A DNA stretch of 44,979 bases from Oscillospiraceae bacterium (GTDB lineage: Bacteria > Bacillota > Clostridia > Oscillospirales > Oscillospiraceae), in the NCBI GenBank assembly GCA_902784305.1, contig CACZUK010000003.1, positions 1 through 44,979 of the forward strand, read 5' to 3'. The translations under genes and the position numbers were made by a program. The notes under the pieces are model-generated. The model saw only the letters and a list, made by a program, of their open reading frames with translations, was not told the DNA's origin and made no database searches. Shown here in pieces: positions 1 to 7,548 of this stretch. Numbering within the stretch: the stretch's first letter is position 1; the number at the start of each line of letters is the position of its first letter.

Positions 1-1211
1 GGCAGGGAAAAGAAGAAGGTGTTTCCCTCCCCCGGGGCGCTCTCCACCCACAGCCTGCCCTGATGCTCCTGAGCGATGCTCCGGGCGATGGACAGGCCCA
101 GGCCGAAGCCCTCGCTGCTGCGGGCCCGGTCGGAGCGGTAAAAGCGCTCAAAAATGCGCTCGCGCTGGTCTTTGGGGATGGGCTCACCCTTGGTGTTCAC
201 GCTCAGCCGCACCCGTTTTCCGCCCTCCGGCTGGAGACGCAGGGTCACGGTGGTGTGGGGCTGGGCGTACTTTTTGGCGTTGTCCAGCAGAATCTCCGTC
301 AGGCGGCGGAGCTTGGCCGCGTCGCCGGTGACGTGCAGGTTCGGAGCGATTTCGTCCGTCAGGGGCCGGTCCGCCTCCAGCAGCGGGGCCTCAAAGAGGA
401 GCACCGTCTCCTCCACCAGCTCGCTCAGGTCCACCCGCTCCTGAATCAGGGCCTTGGGGGACTGGTTGTCGGAGCGGGCCAGGGTCAGCAGCTCCTCCAC
501 CAGCTCAGACATCTGGCCGGAGCTGGCCTGGATGTTGTCCACCCAGCGCTGCTCCTTCTCCCCCAGGCCGCCGCCGTAGCGGTTGAGCAGGTCCACATTG
601 GTGAGGATGACCGTCAGGGGGGTTTTGAGCTCGTGGGAGGCGTCGGAGACGAACTGCCGCTGCTTCTTCCAGCTCTCCTCCACCGGCCGGGTGGCCCAGC
701 GGGAGAGCAGCAGGCTCAGCAGGAAGAAGGCCACCAGAGTCCCGGCGAAAATCTGGCCCAGGCGGTAGAGCAGAGCGCGCAGGATGCTCCACTCCTGGCT
801 GATGTCCACGAAGTAGATGCGCCAGCCGAAGCCCAGGGATTGCTTCAGGTAGCGCAGGCGGTACTCGTTGAGCGCGCCGGTCTTCTGGTCCTGCTCCACG
901 CAGCTGCGGACGATGCTTTGCAGCTGTTGGGTGTCCTCCACCGCGCCGTATTGGTTGTCCAGCAGCACCACGCTGCCGTCTGCCTCCAGCAGCACGCTGA
1001 AGTAGGGCAGATTGCTGTCGCTGCTGTCCTGGTAGAGGCTGGGCCAGCTGAAGCTGCTGCCCTCCCGGGCTACCCGGTAGAGCACGGACAGGCTGTTGTC
1101 CCGAAGGGTGTTCCGGGTGGCGGTGACCACCAGCGCGGCGATGGCGGTCAGAATCAGACTGACCATGAGCATATTGGTCAGCACGAACTTCCAGCGCAGC
1201 TTTCGTATCAT
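1..1211 (-). CDS. Sensor histidine kinase (C-terminus cut by window start)
   Basis: Membrane histidine kinase that would phosphorylate the response regulator encoded just upstream. The start is ATG at 1211 with GGAAGG about 10 nt before it. Visible parts: TM1 at about residues 9-30, an extracytoplasmic sensor region of about 110 residues, TM2 at about 151-171, the H-box with SHELKTP (His193), the N-box LLDNAKKYA, an NTKGEP variant of the G1 box, and the GFGLGLSIA G2 box. About 403 residues are present, ending in FFFSL, so only a few C-terminal residues lie outside. No PAS or clear HAMP domain is seen. It is separated by 26 nt from the regulator gene. The signal sensed is unknown. Confidence 0.93.
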   Translation of the reverse strand, partial: MIRKLRWKFVLTNMLMVSLILTAIAALVVTATRNTLRDNSLSVLYRVAREGSSFSWPSLYQDSSDSNLPYFSVLLEADGSVVLLDNQYGAVEDTQQLQSIVRSCVEQDQKTGALNEYRLRYLKQSLGFGWRIYFVDISQEWSILRALLYRLGQIFAGTLVAFFLLSLLLSRWATRPVEESWKKQRQFVSDASHELKTPLTVILTNVDLLNRYGGGLGEKEQRWVDNIQASSGQMSELVEELLTLARSDNQSPKALIQERVDLSELVEETVLLFEAPLLEADRPLTDEIAPNLHVTGDAAKLRRLTEILLDNAKKYAQPHTTVTLRLQPEGGKRVRLSVNTKGEPIPKDQRERIFERFYRSDRARSSEGFGLGLSIARSIAQEHQGRLWVESAPGEGNTFFFSL

Positions 1212-1237
1212 TTTGAACGTCCTTCCTTCCGCTCCCG

Positions 1238-1915
1238 CTATGCCGGGTGGTCCTCCAGCTGGTAGCCCAGCAGGCGCAGGGTCTTGATGGTGACCCGGCT
1301 GCCCAGGTGGTGGAGCTTGCGCCGCAGCAGGGAGATGTACACCTCCACATTGTTGTCCTCGGCGTTGGACTCGTAGCCCCACACGGACAGGAGCAGCGTC
1401 TCCTTGGTCACCACGCTGCTGCCATTGGAGAGGAGCTTGACCAGAATGTCGAACTCCTTTTTGCTCAGCCGCAGGCTCTTGCCGCCGCAGGAGAGCTGGC
1501 AGGAGTCCAGATTCAGCCGCAAATCCCCAAAGGACAGGGCGTTGTCCCGGGCCTGATTCTGCCGCCGGGTGATGGCCCGGATGCAGGCCAGCAGCTCCTG
1601 GGTCTGAAAGGGCTTGGTCAGGTAGTAGTCCGCGCCCGCGTCCAGGCCGTGGACCCGGTCATCCAGCTCCGTCCGGGCGGTGAGCAGGAGCACCGGCGTC
1701 CGGAGGCCCTCCGCGCGCATGGCCCGCACGATTTCAAAGCCTGTTTTGCCCGGCAGCATCACGTCCAAAATCACCGCGTCGTAGATGCCCGAGAGGGCGT
1801 TGTCCAGCCCCTCAATGCCGTCGTAGGCCAAATCCACCGTGTAATTTTGGGTCTCCATCAGGTCGCCCAGCGTCCGGGCCAGCCGCCGCTCGTCCTCCAC
1901 AATGAGAATCCGCAC
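1238..1915 (-). CDS. OmpR/PhoB-family response regulator
   Basis: DNA-binding partner of the adjacent histidine kinase, 225 residues. Receiver domain at residues 1-115, with the acidic pocket in IVEDE, phosphoacceptor Asp51 in AVILDVMLPG and Lys101 in YLTKPF. A winged-helix Trans_Reg_C domain at about 130-222 ends with the usual TLRLLGYQL stretch. The start is GTG at 1915, chosen because GAGGAGGA lies about 7 nt upstream. It is the first gene of a two-gene operon with its own promoter at 1966-1994. The ZIP transporter gene is divergent, so it is a possible target, but nothing in the sequence proves that. Confidence 0.95.
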   Translation of the reverse strand: MRILIVEDERRLARTLGDLMETQNYTVDLAYDGIEGLDNALSGIYDAVILDVMLPGKTGFEIVRAMRAEGLRTPVLLLTARTELDDRVHGLDAGADYYLTKPFQTQELLACIRAITRRQNQARDNALSFGDLRLNLDSCQLSCGGKSLRLSKKEFDILVKLLSNGSSVVTKETLLLSVWGYESNAEDNNVEVYISLLRRKLHHLGSRVTIKTLRLLGYQLEDHPA

Positions 1916-1965
1916 GCTCTATTCCTCCTCCGCGCCTCCGCCGGGAGGCGTATTCTTCTCCGCCT

Positions 1966-1994
1966 ATTGTACGGGAAAAGGGGTGAAAATGCAA
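1966..1994 (-). promoter_or_regulatory. Sigma-A promoter of the two-component operon
   Basis: On the minus strand, TTGCAT (1989-1994) and TACAAT (1966-1971) are separated by 17 bp, about 50 nt before the regulator start. A 7-bp hairpin CGCCTCC/GGAGGCG lies in the 5' leader. Confidence 0.7.
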
Positions 1995-2120
1995 GCTGTC
2001 CGGCCACTCTCTCCGATTTTGTCCCAGCATACCACTCAAATCTGAAATCAGACTGAAGCGGGCGCCTCCCGGGGCGCTCCGGCATAGGATGGGACTGTCG
2101 AAGACACGCGGGAGGAGAGG

Positions 2121-2912
2121 ATGAGAATGAACTGGAATGTGGAGGTGCTGCGGGGGGTGCTGCTGCCCTTCCTGGGCACGGGGGCGGGTGCCGCGGGCGT
2201 GCTGCTGCTGCGCCGGGCGCTGGACGGACTGCTGCGGCGCACCATGGCGGGCTTTGCCGCCGGGGTGATGGTAGCCGCGTCCATCTGGAGCCTGCTGGAG
2301 CCGGCCATCGCCCAGTCGGGTGCGCTGGGGGCATGGGCCTTTGTCCCGGCCGCGGCGGGCTTCTGGGCGGGGGTGCTGTTTCTGCGGGCGCTGGACGAAC
2401 TGGTGCCCCCCATCGCCGACCCGGCTGACCTGGAGGCGGACGCCGCCCTCAGCACCCGGAGCACCGCCATGCTGGTGCTGGCGGTGACGCTGCACAACGT
2501 GCCCGAGGGCATGGCCGTGGGGGTCATCTACGCGGGGCTGCTCCGGGGCAGTCCGGGCATCACGGCGGCGGGGGCGCTGGCCCTGTCCGTGGGCATTGCC
2601 GTGCAGAACATCCCGGAGGGGGCCATCATCTCCATGCCCCTGCGGGCGGAGGGGATGGGGCGGCTTCGCTCCTTTCTCTGGGGGGTGCTCTCCGGGGCGG
2701 TGGAGCCGGCGGCGGCGCTGCTCACCCTGCTGGCAGCGGCCTGGGTGGGGCCCATGATGCCCTGTCTGCTCAGCTTCGCCGCGGGGGCCATGCTCTGCGT
2801 GGTGGTGGAGGAGCTGGTGCCGGAGATGAACGCCGGGGAGCGATCCGGTGCGGCGACGCTGGCCTTTGCCCTGGGCTTCACCCTGATGATGGCGCTGGAC
2901 GTGGCGTTGTAG
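2121..2912 (+). CDS. ZIP family divalent metal transporter
   Basis: Polytopic membrane protein of 263 residues for divalent metal uptake (Zn2+, Mn2+ or Fe2+; substrate not deducible). The family signature pairs are HNVPEG at residues 125-130 and QNIPEG at 162-167, the metal-binding helices of the GufA/ZIP11-like subgroup. About eight hydrophobic segments are visible, with an acidic loop (PADLEADAA) between TM3 and TM4. GGAGGAGAGG precedes ATG 2121. A second ATG at 2127 is an equally plausible start. It is divergent from the two-component system and convergent with modC. Confidence 0.93.
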   Translation: MRMNWNVEVLRGVLLPFLGTGAGAAGVLLLRRALDGLLRRTMAGFAAGVMVAASIWSLLEPAIAQSGALGAWAFVPAAAGFWAGVLFLRALDELVPPIADPADLEADAALSTRSTAMLVLAVTLHNVPEGMAVGVIYAGLLRGSPGITAAGALALSVGIAVQNIPEGAIISMPLRAEGMGRLRSFLWGVLSGAVEPAAALLTLLAAAWVGPMMPCLLSFAAGAMLCVVVEELVPEMNAGERSGAATLAFALGFTLMMALDVAL

Positions 2913-2926
2913 GGGTCGTTGGAGCG

Positions 2927-2993
2927 GCCTCAGGCGGCCAGGGCGCTGCCCTGGACCCGCAAGGGGCCGGGGGCCCCTTGACCCCGAAGCTCC
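2927..2993 (+). repeat. Stop-codon-proximal hairpin repeat, form I, copy 1
   Basis: Begins 14 nt after the ZIP stop with GCCTCAGGCGG (one mismatch to the box in the other copies). It continues into the perfect palindrome CAAGGGGCC-GGG-GGCCCCTTG (2960-2980) and ends with ACCCCGAAGCT (2981-2991). The 36-nt core 2958-2993 is identical to 43083-43118. Weaker similarity between the two copies continues to about 3090, including TGGTCTGGTTCCCA and AAGGACGGCGGC. See findings. Confidence 0.85.
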
Positions 2994-3160
2994 TGACGGG
3001 TAGAATCGGGAAACTGGTCAAGGGATGAATGTGTGGTCTGGTTCCCAACGGCTCAGTCCAAAGGGGGACAGAGTAAAAGGACGGCGGCCTGAACGCCCGT
3101 CATGGCCGAACCCTCCGGGGTTCGCCGCCGAAAACAGCGCAAATTTGTGGATAAAACGGC

Positions 3161-3207
3161 AAAAAACAGCGCTGAATCGGCCCGACAGGCTGTTCAGCGC
3201 TGTTTTT
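3161..3207. terminator. Bidirectional terminator between ZIP gene and modC
   Basis: A perfect 12-bp stem AACAGCGCTGAA (3165-3176) / TTCAGCGCTGTT (3193-3204) is flanked by A6 on the left and T5 on the right. It can terminate both the ZIP transcript and the modABC transcript. The rest of 2994-3160 holds only the degenerate continuation of the form I repeat. Confidence 0.9.
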
Positions 3208-3219
3208 GTGTCTGCGGCT

Positions 3220-4263
3220 TCATTCTGTGAGCAGCAGCAGCTTTTCCGGGGAAATGTGCAGGAACGCGGGCACCTGGGGCCGCGTCTGGCCCTCCAGATG
3301 GGTCTTGGAGACCTTCCAGTGGAGGAGTGCGCCGCCGTGGGTGTCCAGCAGGGCGTTCCACTCAAAGGGGTACTCCGTCACCCGCCCGCCGGAGAGGGGG
3401 ATGCAGTTCTCCCCCGGCGCGGAGACGGGGAGGAAGTCGTGGGCGCGCACGCCGATGTGGCTCAGGCCCTCCGGCACCGGCTCCGCCGTGGTCAGGGTCA
3501 CGCCCCAGCCGGGCACGAACACGCTGTGCGGCCCGGCGCTCAGGGCCGGAACCACATTTTTGCAGCCGGTGAGCCGGGCGGCGGTGGGAGAGCCGGGGTG
3601 TCGGAACACCTCCTCCTTCTCCCCCAGCAGGAGGACCCTGCCCCGGTCCATCACCGCGATTTGGTCGCAGAGCAGATAGGCCTCGTCCCGGTCGTGGGTG
3701 ACGAGGATGGAGGGGCGCCGGAACTGCGTCAGATGCTCCTGAAGCTGGAGCTGGAGCAGGGTGCGCAGGTGGGCGTCCAGGGCGGAGAAGGGCTCGTCCA
3801 GCAGCAGCAGCTCCGGCTCCGCGCCCAGACACCGGGCCAGGGCGCAGCGCTGCTGCTGTCCGCCGGAGAGCTGTGCGGGCCGGAGCTGGCGCAGCGGCGT
3901 GAGCTGAAACTGGTCCAGCAGCGCGGCGAGCTTCTGTTCCCGCTGGGGATGCTTTCGGCCAATTCCGCACAAAAGGTTCTGCTCTACCGTCATATTGGGG
4001 AACAGAGCGTAGCTTTGGAACAGATGCCCCACCCTCCGCCGCTGGGGCGGGAGGCAGATATGCTTCCGGGTGTCCAGCAGCACCCGGCCCTCCAGGATGA
4101 TTTTTCCCATCCCGGGGCGCTCCACGCCGGAGATGCAGCGCAGGGTCATGCTCTTGCCGCAGCCGGAGGGGCCCAGCAGGCCCAGCACGCCCCGCTCCAG
4201 AGTAAAGTCCATATCCAGAGAGAAGTTGGGAAAGTGGTTGTGCAGCTCCACCTGTACGCTCAT
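3220..4263 (-). CDS. modC: Molybdate ABC transporter ATP-binding protein
   Basis: Cytoplasmic ATPase energising molybdate (or tungstate) import, 347 residues. Walker A GPSGCGKS, ABC signature LSGGQQQR, Walker B LLLLDEPFSAL and switch LVTHDRDEA are all intact. The last about 110 residues are a short TOBE/Mop-like region (around HIGVRAHDFL). The start ATG at 4263 overlaps the modB stop as ATGA, indicating translational coupling. The same frame stays open upstream through modB, but that part is antisense-frame noise without homology-like features. It is last in the modABC order and is followed by the bidirectional terminator. Confidence 0.94.
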   Translation of the reverse strand: MSVQVELHNHFPNFSLDMDFTLERGVLGLLGPSGCGKSMTLRCISGVERPGMGKIILEGRVLLDTRKHICLPPQRRRVGHLFQSYALFPNMTVEQNLLCGIGRKHPQREQKLAALLDQFQLTPLRQLRPAQLSGGQQQRCALARCLGAEPELLLLDEPFSALDAHLRTLLQLQLQEHLTQFRRPSILVTHDRDEAYLLCDQIAVMDRGRVLLLGEKEEVFRHPGSPTAARLTGCKNVVPALSAGPHSVFVPGWGVTLTTAEPVPEGLSHIGVRAHDFLPVSAPGENCIPLSGGRVTEYPFEWNALLDTHGGALLHWKVSKTHLEGQTRPQVPAFLHISPEKLLLLTE

Positions 4264-4928
4264 GCCCTTCCCCTCCTCTCCCGGCGCTCCAGCAGGTTCA
4301 CCGCCGTCAGCACCGCCGCGGAGATGAGCAGGTTGAGGAGCACCCAGCGAAAGGCGCCCGCCTCGTCGTTGGTGCGCCAGAGCTGGTAGACGGTGGTGCT
4401 GATGGTGGCCGTGCGGCCCGGGGTGTAGCCGATGAGCATGCTGGTGGCGCCGTACTCGCCCAGAGCCCGGGCGAAGGCAAGAACCGTCCCCGCCAGAATC
4501 CCCTGCCGACAGGCGGGCATCTGGATGCGCCAGAAGATGTAGAGGTCGGACAGGCCCAGAGTCCGGCCGGACCAGGCCAGCGTCTCGTCGAAGCTCTCGA
4601 AGGCGCCCCGGGCGGTGCGGTACATCAGCGGAAAGGCCACCACCGCCGCGGCGAGGACGCCTCCCGGCCAGTTCATCACGAATTTGACGCCGCAACGGGC
4701 CAAAAACAGCCCCAGCGGGCGGCGATTGCCCAGCAGGAGCAGCAGAAAGTAGCCCACCACGGTGGGGGGCAGCACCAGAGGCAGGGTCAGAACGACATCC
4801 AGCAGACCCTTGAGCCACCGGGGCAGGCGCACCACATAACAGGCGCAGAAAATCCCTGTGAAGAACACGATGACTGTGGCGAACAGGGCGATTCTGATAG
4901 AATTGTAAAGAGGATACCAATCAAACAT
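4260..4928 (-). CDS. modB: Molybdate ABC transporter permease
   Basis: Inner-membrane channel subunit, 222 residues, with about five to six hydrophobic helices. The cytoplasmic EAA loop that docks on ModC reads ARALGEYGATSMLIG, typical of ModB. I chose ATG 4928 (MFDWYPLYNS) because it starts directly before TM1, as in the family. A longer TTG form from 5003 adds a basic, non-conserved stretch. The Shine-Dalgarno sequence is weak (GCGAAG). It is separated from modA by an unusual 252-bp spacer carrying a hairpin repeat, so its transcription may depend on read-through. Confidence 0.92.
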   Translation of the reverse strand: MFDWYPLYNSIRIALFATVIVFFTGIFCACYVVRLPRWLKGLLDVVLTLPLVLPPTVVGYFLLLLLGNRRPLGLFLARCGVKFVMNWPGGVLAAAVVAFPLMYRTARGAFESFDETLAWSGRTLGLSDLYIFWRIQMPACRQGILAGTVLAFARALGEYGATSMLIGYTPGRTATISTTVYQLWRTNDEAGAFRWVLLNLLISAAVLTAVNLLERRERRGRA

Positions 4929-5115
4929 TTTTAATCGCTTCGCCCGTCGGCGGCTCCAACGTGATGCCGGGCTTTTGAGCGGTGAGAGCCGCCGAGGGTA
5001 CAAAGTGCCTCGTAAGCGTCAGAATGGGGATACTTTTTGGGTAGATGAAAAGGGTTTTATTCGTTTTAAGGCATATGGCTTTGTGCTTCGCCCGGTTTAA
5101 CCCGCCAGGAGCATA
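4929..5115. other. Non-coding spacer between modA and modB
   Basis: AT-richer than its surroundings and without a credible ORF. It contains CGCTTCGCCCGTCGGCG at 4936-4952, the exact 17-nt inverse complement of 43406-43422 in the rhomboid-prfC spacer, and a partial second copy (GCTTCGCCCG) near 5085. I see no clear promoter for modB. Confidence 0.6.
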
Positions 5116-5173
5116 AAAGTTTCGGGGTTTCCAAAGGGGGGCTTTCCAAAGCCCCCCTTTGGCCGCCGGAGGC
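5116..5173 (-). repeat. Stop-codon-proximal hairpin repeat, form II, copy 1
   Basis: Read on the minus strand, it starts 7 nt after the modA stop with GCCTCCGGCGG. It then has a perfect 15-bp stem (CCAAAGGGGGGCTTT and its complement) around 2 nt, and ends in ACCCCGAAACTTT. The 58 nt match 43427-43484 at all but the loop position. It is placed like a terminator or 3'-end stabiliser inside the modA-modB spacer. Confidence 0.88.
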
Positions 5174-5180
5174 TGTTCCC

Positions 5181-6065
5181 TCACCCCACAGCGCTGAAGC
5201 CGACCTCCTCAAAGACGGCCATGGCCTCCGGCGTGGACAGGAAGTCCAGGAAGGCCTGAGCCTCCTCGGGATGGGCGGCGTTCTTCAACACGGCGGCGGG
5301 GTAGATGACCTGTCCGCACATCTCCGGCGTGGCGTAGTCCGTCACCGTCAGACCGGCGGAATAGGCGTCGGTGCAGTAGATGACGCCGCAGTCCACGCTG
5401 CCCTCGCTGACCTGGGTCGTGACCTCCTTGACGTTGCTGCCGTAGGTGATTTTGCCCGCGGCGGCCAGTGCGGCCTCGTCCAGCCCGTAGTAGGTCAGAA
5501 TCCTCTGGGTGTACTGGCCCACCGGCACGTCGCTGTTGCCCATGGCCAGGAGCACGTCCCCATCCTTCAGGGCAGCGGCCAGCGCGTCAAAGCTGTCAAT
5601 GCCCTTGTCGCTGTTCTCCGCCGCGCACAGCGTCACCTTGTTCTCCAGCAGGTCCTTCCGGGTCTCCGAGGCAACAAGGTCCAGATTCTCCTCGTTGTCG
5701 CCGGTGGTGTCCGCCGCGTCCAGCTGATTCATCTGCTTCTGACCGGCGGAGATGAACAAATCGCACGCCGCGCCCTCCTGAATCTGGGTCTTTAGGGTGC
5801 CGGAGGAGTCAAAGTTGAACACCAGCGTCACGTTCGGGTCGATTTCCTGATAGCGCTCGGCCAGCTTTTCCAGCGTTTCCGTCATGGAGGCCGCGGCGAA
5901 GACGGTCAGCTCCACCGGCTCGCCCGTGGCGGCGGCGGAGACCTCTCCAGCAGGCACAGCGGCGGATTCCTCCGCGGCGGGCGCGGCAGGGGTGGCGGAG
6001 CTTCCGCAGGCGGCCAGCGCCAGAGGCATGGCGAGGCTCAGCAGCAGGCACAGAATCTTTTTCAT
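5181..6065 (-). CDS. modA: Molybdate ABC transporter substrate-binding lipoprotein
   Basis: Extracytoplasmic molybdate-binding protein, 294 residues. It has a type II signal peptide with lipobox LAAC (lipidated Cys20), then an Ala/Glu-rich linker, then the ModA fold starting LTVFAAASMTETL with FNFDSSGTL and CDLFISAG, the oxyanion-contact regions of the family. AAAGGAGAG precedes ATG 6065. It is first in the modABC operon with a consensus promoter and a ModE-like palindrome directly upstream. It lies beside molybdopterin-synthesis genes, which supports molybdate over other oxyanions. Confidence 0.95.
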   Translation of the reverse strand: MKKILCLLLSLAMPLALAACGSSATPAAPAAEESAAVPAGEVSAAATGEPVELTVFAAASMTETLEKLAERYQEIDPNVTLVFNFDSSGTLKTQIQEGAACDLFISAGQKQMNQLDAADTTGDNEENLDLVASETRKDLLENKVTLCAAENSDKGIDSFDALAAALKDGDVLLAMGNSDVPVGQYTQRILTYYGLDEAALAAAGKITYGSNVKEVTTQVSEGSVDCGVIYCTDAYSAGLTVTDYATPEMCGQVIYPAAVLKNAAHPEEAQAFLDFLSTPEAMAVFEEVGFSAVG

Positions 6066-6086
6066 GATAGTCTCTCCTTTGTATAG

Positions 6087-6110
6087 CGTTATAGTTTTCT
6101 AAAAATAACG
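6087..6110. promoter_or_regulatory. ModE-like operator upstream of modA
   Basis: CGTTATAGT-N6-AAAATAACG. The outer six bases (CGTTAT/ATAACG) are a perfect inverted repeat. Half-site sequence and N6 spacing resemble the known ModE site (CGNTATATA-N6-TATATAACG), with 7 of 9 matching in each half. It lies just downstream of the predicted transcription start, where a bound repressor would block modA. No modE gene is in the window. Confidence 0.6.
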
Positions 6111-6119
6111 GTTGAGGAG

Positions 6120-6148
6120 AGTATACCAGATGCGGGCCGTTCTGTCAA
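6120..6148 (-). promoter_or_regulatory. Consensus sigma-A promoter of modABC
   Basis: On the minus strand, TTGACA (6143-6148) and TATACT (6120-6125) are separated by 17 bp. The -35 box overlaps the TGA stop of the upstream hydrolase gene, so modABC is transcribed independently of the moeA-like operon. Confidence 0.85.
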
Positions 6149-7044
6149 GCGGTGGGCACAGGGGCGGTGACCTGACGGAGGAAGCGGGAGACAATGCTCC
6201 GGTACTCCTCCGGGGCGGTGAGGATGCTCTGGGCGTGCTCCGCGCCCTCGATGATGTGAAGCTCCTTGACACCCTGGGCGGCCTCATAGAGGCGGCGGCT
6301 GTTTTCCGGGGAAATGAAGCTGTCTTTCTCGCCGTGGATGAGCAGCAGAGGCACCCAGCTGTGCTTCAGGGCATCGATGGGCCGCATTTCGGTCAGGGAG
6401 TGGCCGCAGCGCAGCCTTGCGCCCAGACTGGACCACTGCACCACGAGGGGATGACTGCGGCCCTCCAGCACGTTGACGATGTCCGCGAAGGGGCAGTCGG
6501 CCACGGCGAAGTCCACCTCCGGGCTGTACTGCAAGGCCGCGATGGTGGTGGCGGCGCCCAGGGACTCCCCGTGCAGGCCCAGGGTGATGTCCTCGCCCCA
6601 GCGTTTGCGGGTGTCCTTGATGAGCTCGGCCAGGTCCTGACTCTCGGTGATGCCATAGGTGCAGCGGGCGGGGGTGTTGGCCCCGTGGCCGCGCATGTCC
6701 CACAGGATGCAGTTCCAGCCCCAATCCAGGTACATTTTGGCGTATTTCAGGGAGCCCCAGCGGTTGTCGGTGTAGCCGTGGGTGAGGATGACCCAGCGCC
6801 GGCTGTCGGGGTCGGCGCAGCGCAGGAGCACGGCGTGGAGCTCATAGCCGTCCCAGGAGGGGACGGTGTAGGGCTCCTGGGGCACCGCGTCCAGCCAGCT
6901 GATGTCGTAGTGGTTTCGCTGCCACTCCATCGCCTCGGAGAGGGACTGGCGGGGGATGCGGGTGATGTAGCTGCCCAGACCCAGGCTGCCCGCCGCAAAG
7001 GCGGCGGAGGTGCCCAGGGCAACCCGAAGCAGTTTGTTCCTCAT
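6145..7044 (-). CDS. Alpha/beta hydrolase, membrane-anchored
   Basis: Serine hydrolase of unknown substrate, 299 residues, with an N-terminal hydrophobic segment (about 7-27) that should anchor or export it. The oxyanion loop is HGYTDNR (89-94), the nucleophile elbow GESLG (Ser161), the acid Asp241 in HGEKDSF, and His270 in GAEHAQS, so the triad is complete. It resembles the Bacillus YqkD / eukaryotic ABHD13-like group. The start overlaps the moaC stop as ATGA, so it is co-translated with molybdenum cofactor genes. No direct role in that pathway is known to me. Confidence 0.88.
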   Translation of the reverse strand: MRNKLLRVALGTSAAFAAGSLGLGSYITRIPRQSLSEAMEWQRNHYDISWLDAVPQEPYTVPSWDGYELHAVLLRCADPDSRRWVILTHGYTDNRWGSLKYAKMYLDWGWNCILWDMRGHGANTPARCTYGITESQDLAELIKDTRKRWGEDITLGLHGESLGAATTIAALQYSPEVDFAVADCPFADIVNVLEGRSHPLVVQWSSLGARLRCGHSLTEMRPIDALKHSWVPLLLIHGEKDSFISPENSRRLYEAAQGVKELHIIEGAEHAQSILTAPEEYRSIVSRFLRQVTAPVPTA

Positions 7045-7547
7045 GTCGTTTCTCCTTTCTCGCTCTGGACCTCAGGGGCGCGGTAGAGGCCGCTTTTGCC
7101 CCCGTCCTTGGTGAGCAGGTGAATCCCCTCGATGCGCATGCCCCGGTCCAGGGCCTTGCACATGTCGTACACGGTGAGCAGGGCGGCGGTGACGCCGGTG
7201 AGGGCCTCCATCTCCACGCCCGTCTGGCCGGTGGTTTTGGCGGTGCAGGTGGCGGTGATGGAGCGCTCCGAGGGGTTCAGGCTAAAGTCGATGGAGCAGT
7301 GGGTCAGCCCCACCAGATGACACAGGGGAATGAGCTCAAAGGTGCGCTTGGCGGCCTGAATCCCCCCGATGCGGGCCACCGCCAGCACGTCGCCCTTTTT
7401 GGCCGTGCCCTGCTCCACGGCCTCAAAAACCGCCTGATTGACGAAAATCGTTCCCGCGGCCACGGCGACGCGGCGGGTCTGCGCCTTGGCGCCCACGTCC
7501 ACCATGTGGGCCTCGCCGGAGGCGTTGAAGTGGGTCAGCGCTCCCAT
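7041..7547 (-). CDS. moaC: Cyclic pyranopterin monophosphate synthase
   Basis: Second step of molybdenum cofactor synthesis: rearranges the MoaA product to cyclic pyranopterin monophosphate. 168 residues, the usual length. Family signatures are MVDVGAK near residue 15, LIPLCH, GVEMEALTGV and LLTKDGGKSG, containing the catalytic Lys and Asp region. ATG 7547 follows the stop of the upstream gene by 1 nt, so translation is coupled. moaA, moaE/moaD and mobA are not in this window and must lie elsewhere if the pathway is complete. Confidence 0.95.
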   Translation of the reverse strand: MGALTHFNASGEAHMVDVGAKAQTRRVAVAAGTIFVNQAVFEAVEQGTAKKGDVLAVARIGGIQAAKRTFELIPLCHLVGLTHCSIDFSLNPSERSITATCTAKTTGQTGVEMEALTGVTAALLTVYDMCKALDRGMRIEGIHLLTKDGGKSGLYRAPEVQSEKGETT

Positions 7548-7548
7548 C

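Noticed and set aside
2041-2052. TCTGAAATCAGA palindrome between the response regulator and ZIP genes
   Set aside because: Short, a single copy, and not placed clearly relative to a ZIP promoter. Could be chance.
4264-4920. Apparent ModB-ModC fusion of 566 residues
   Set aside because: The N-terminal 219 residues are an out-of-frame reading of modB. The ATGA overlap and the normal ModC start show two genes.
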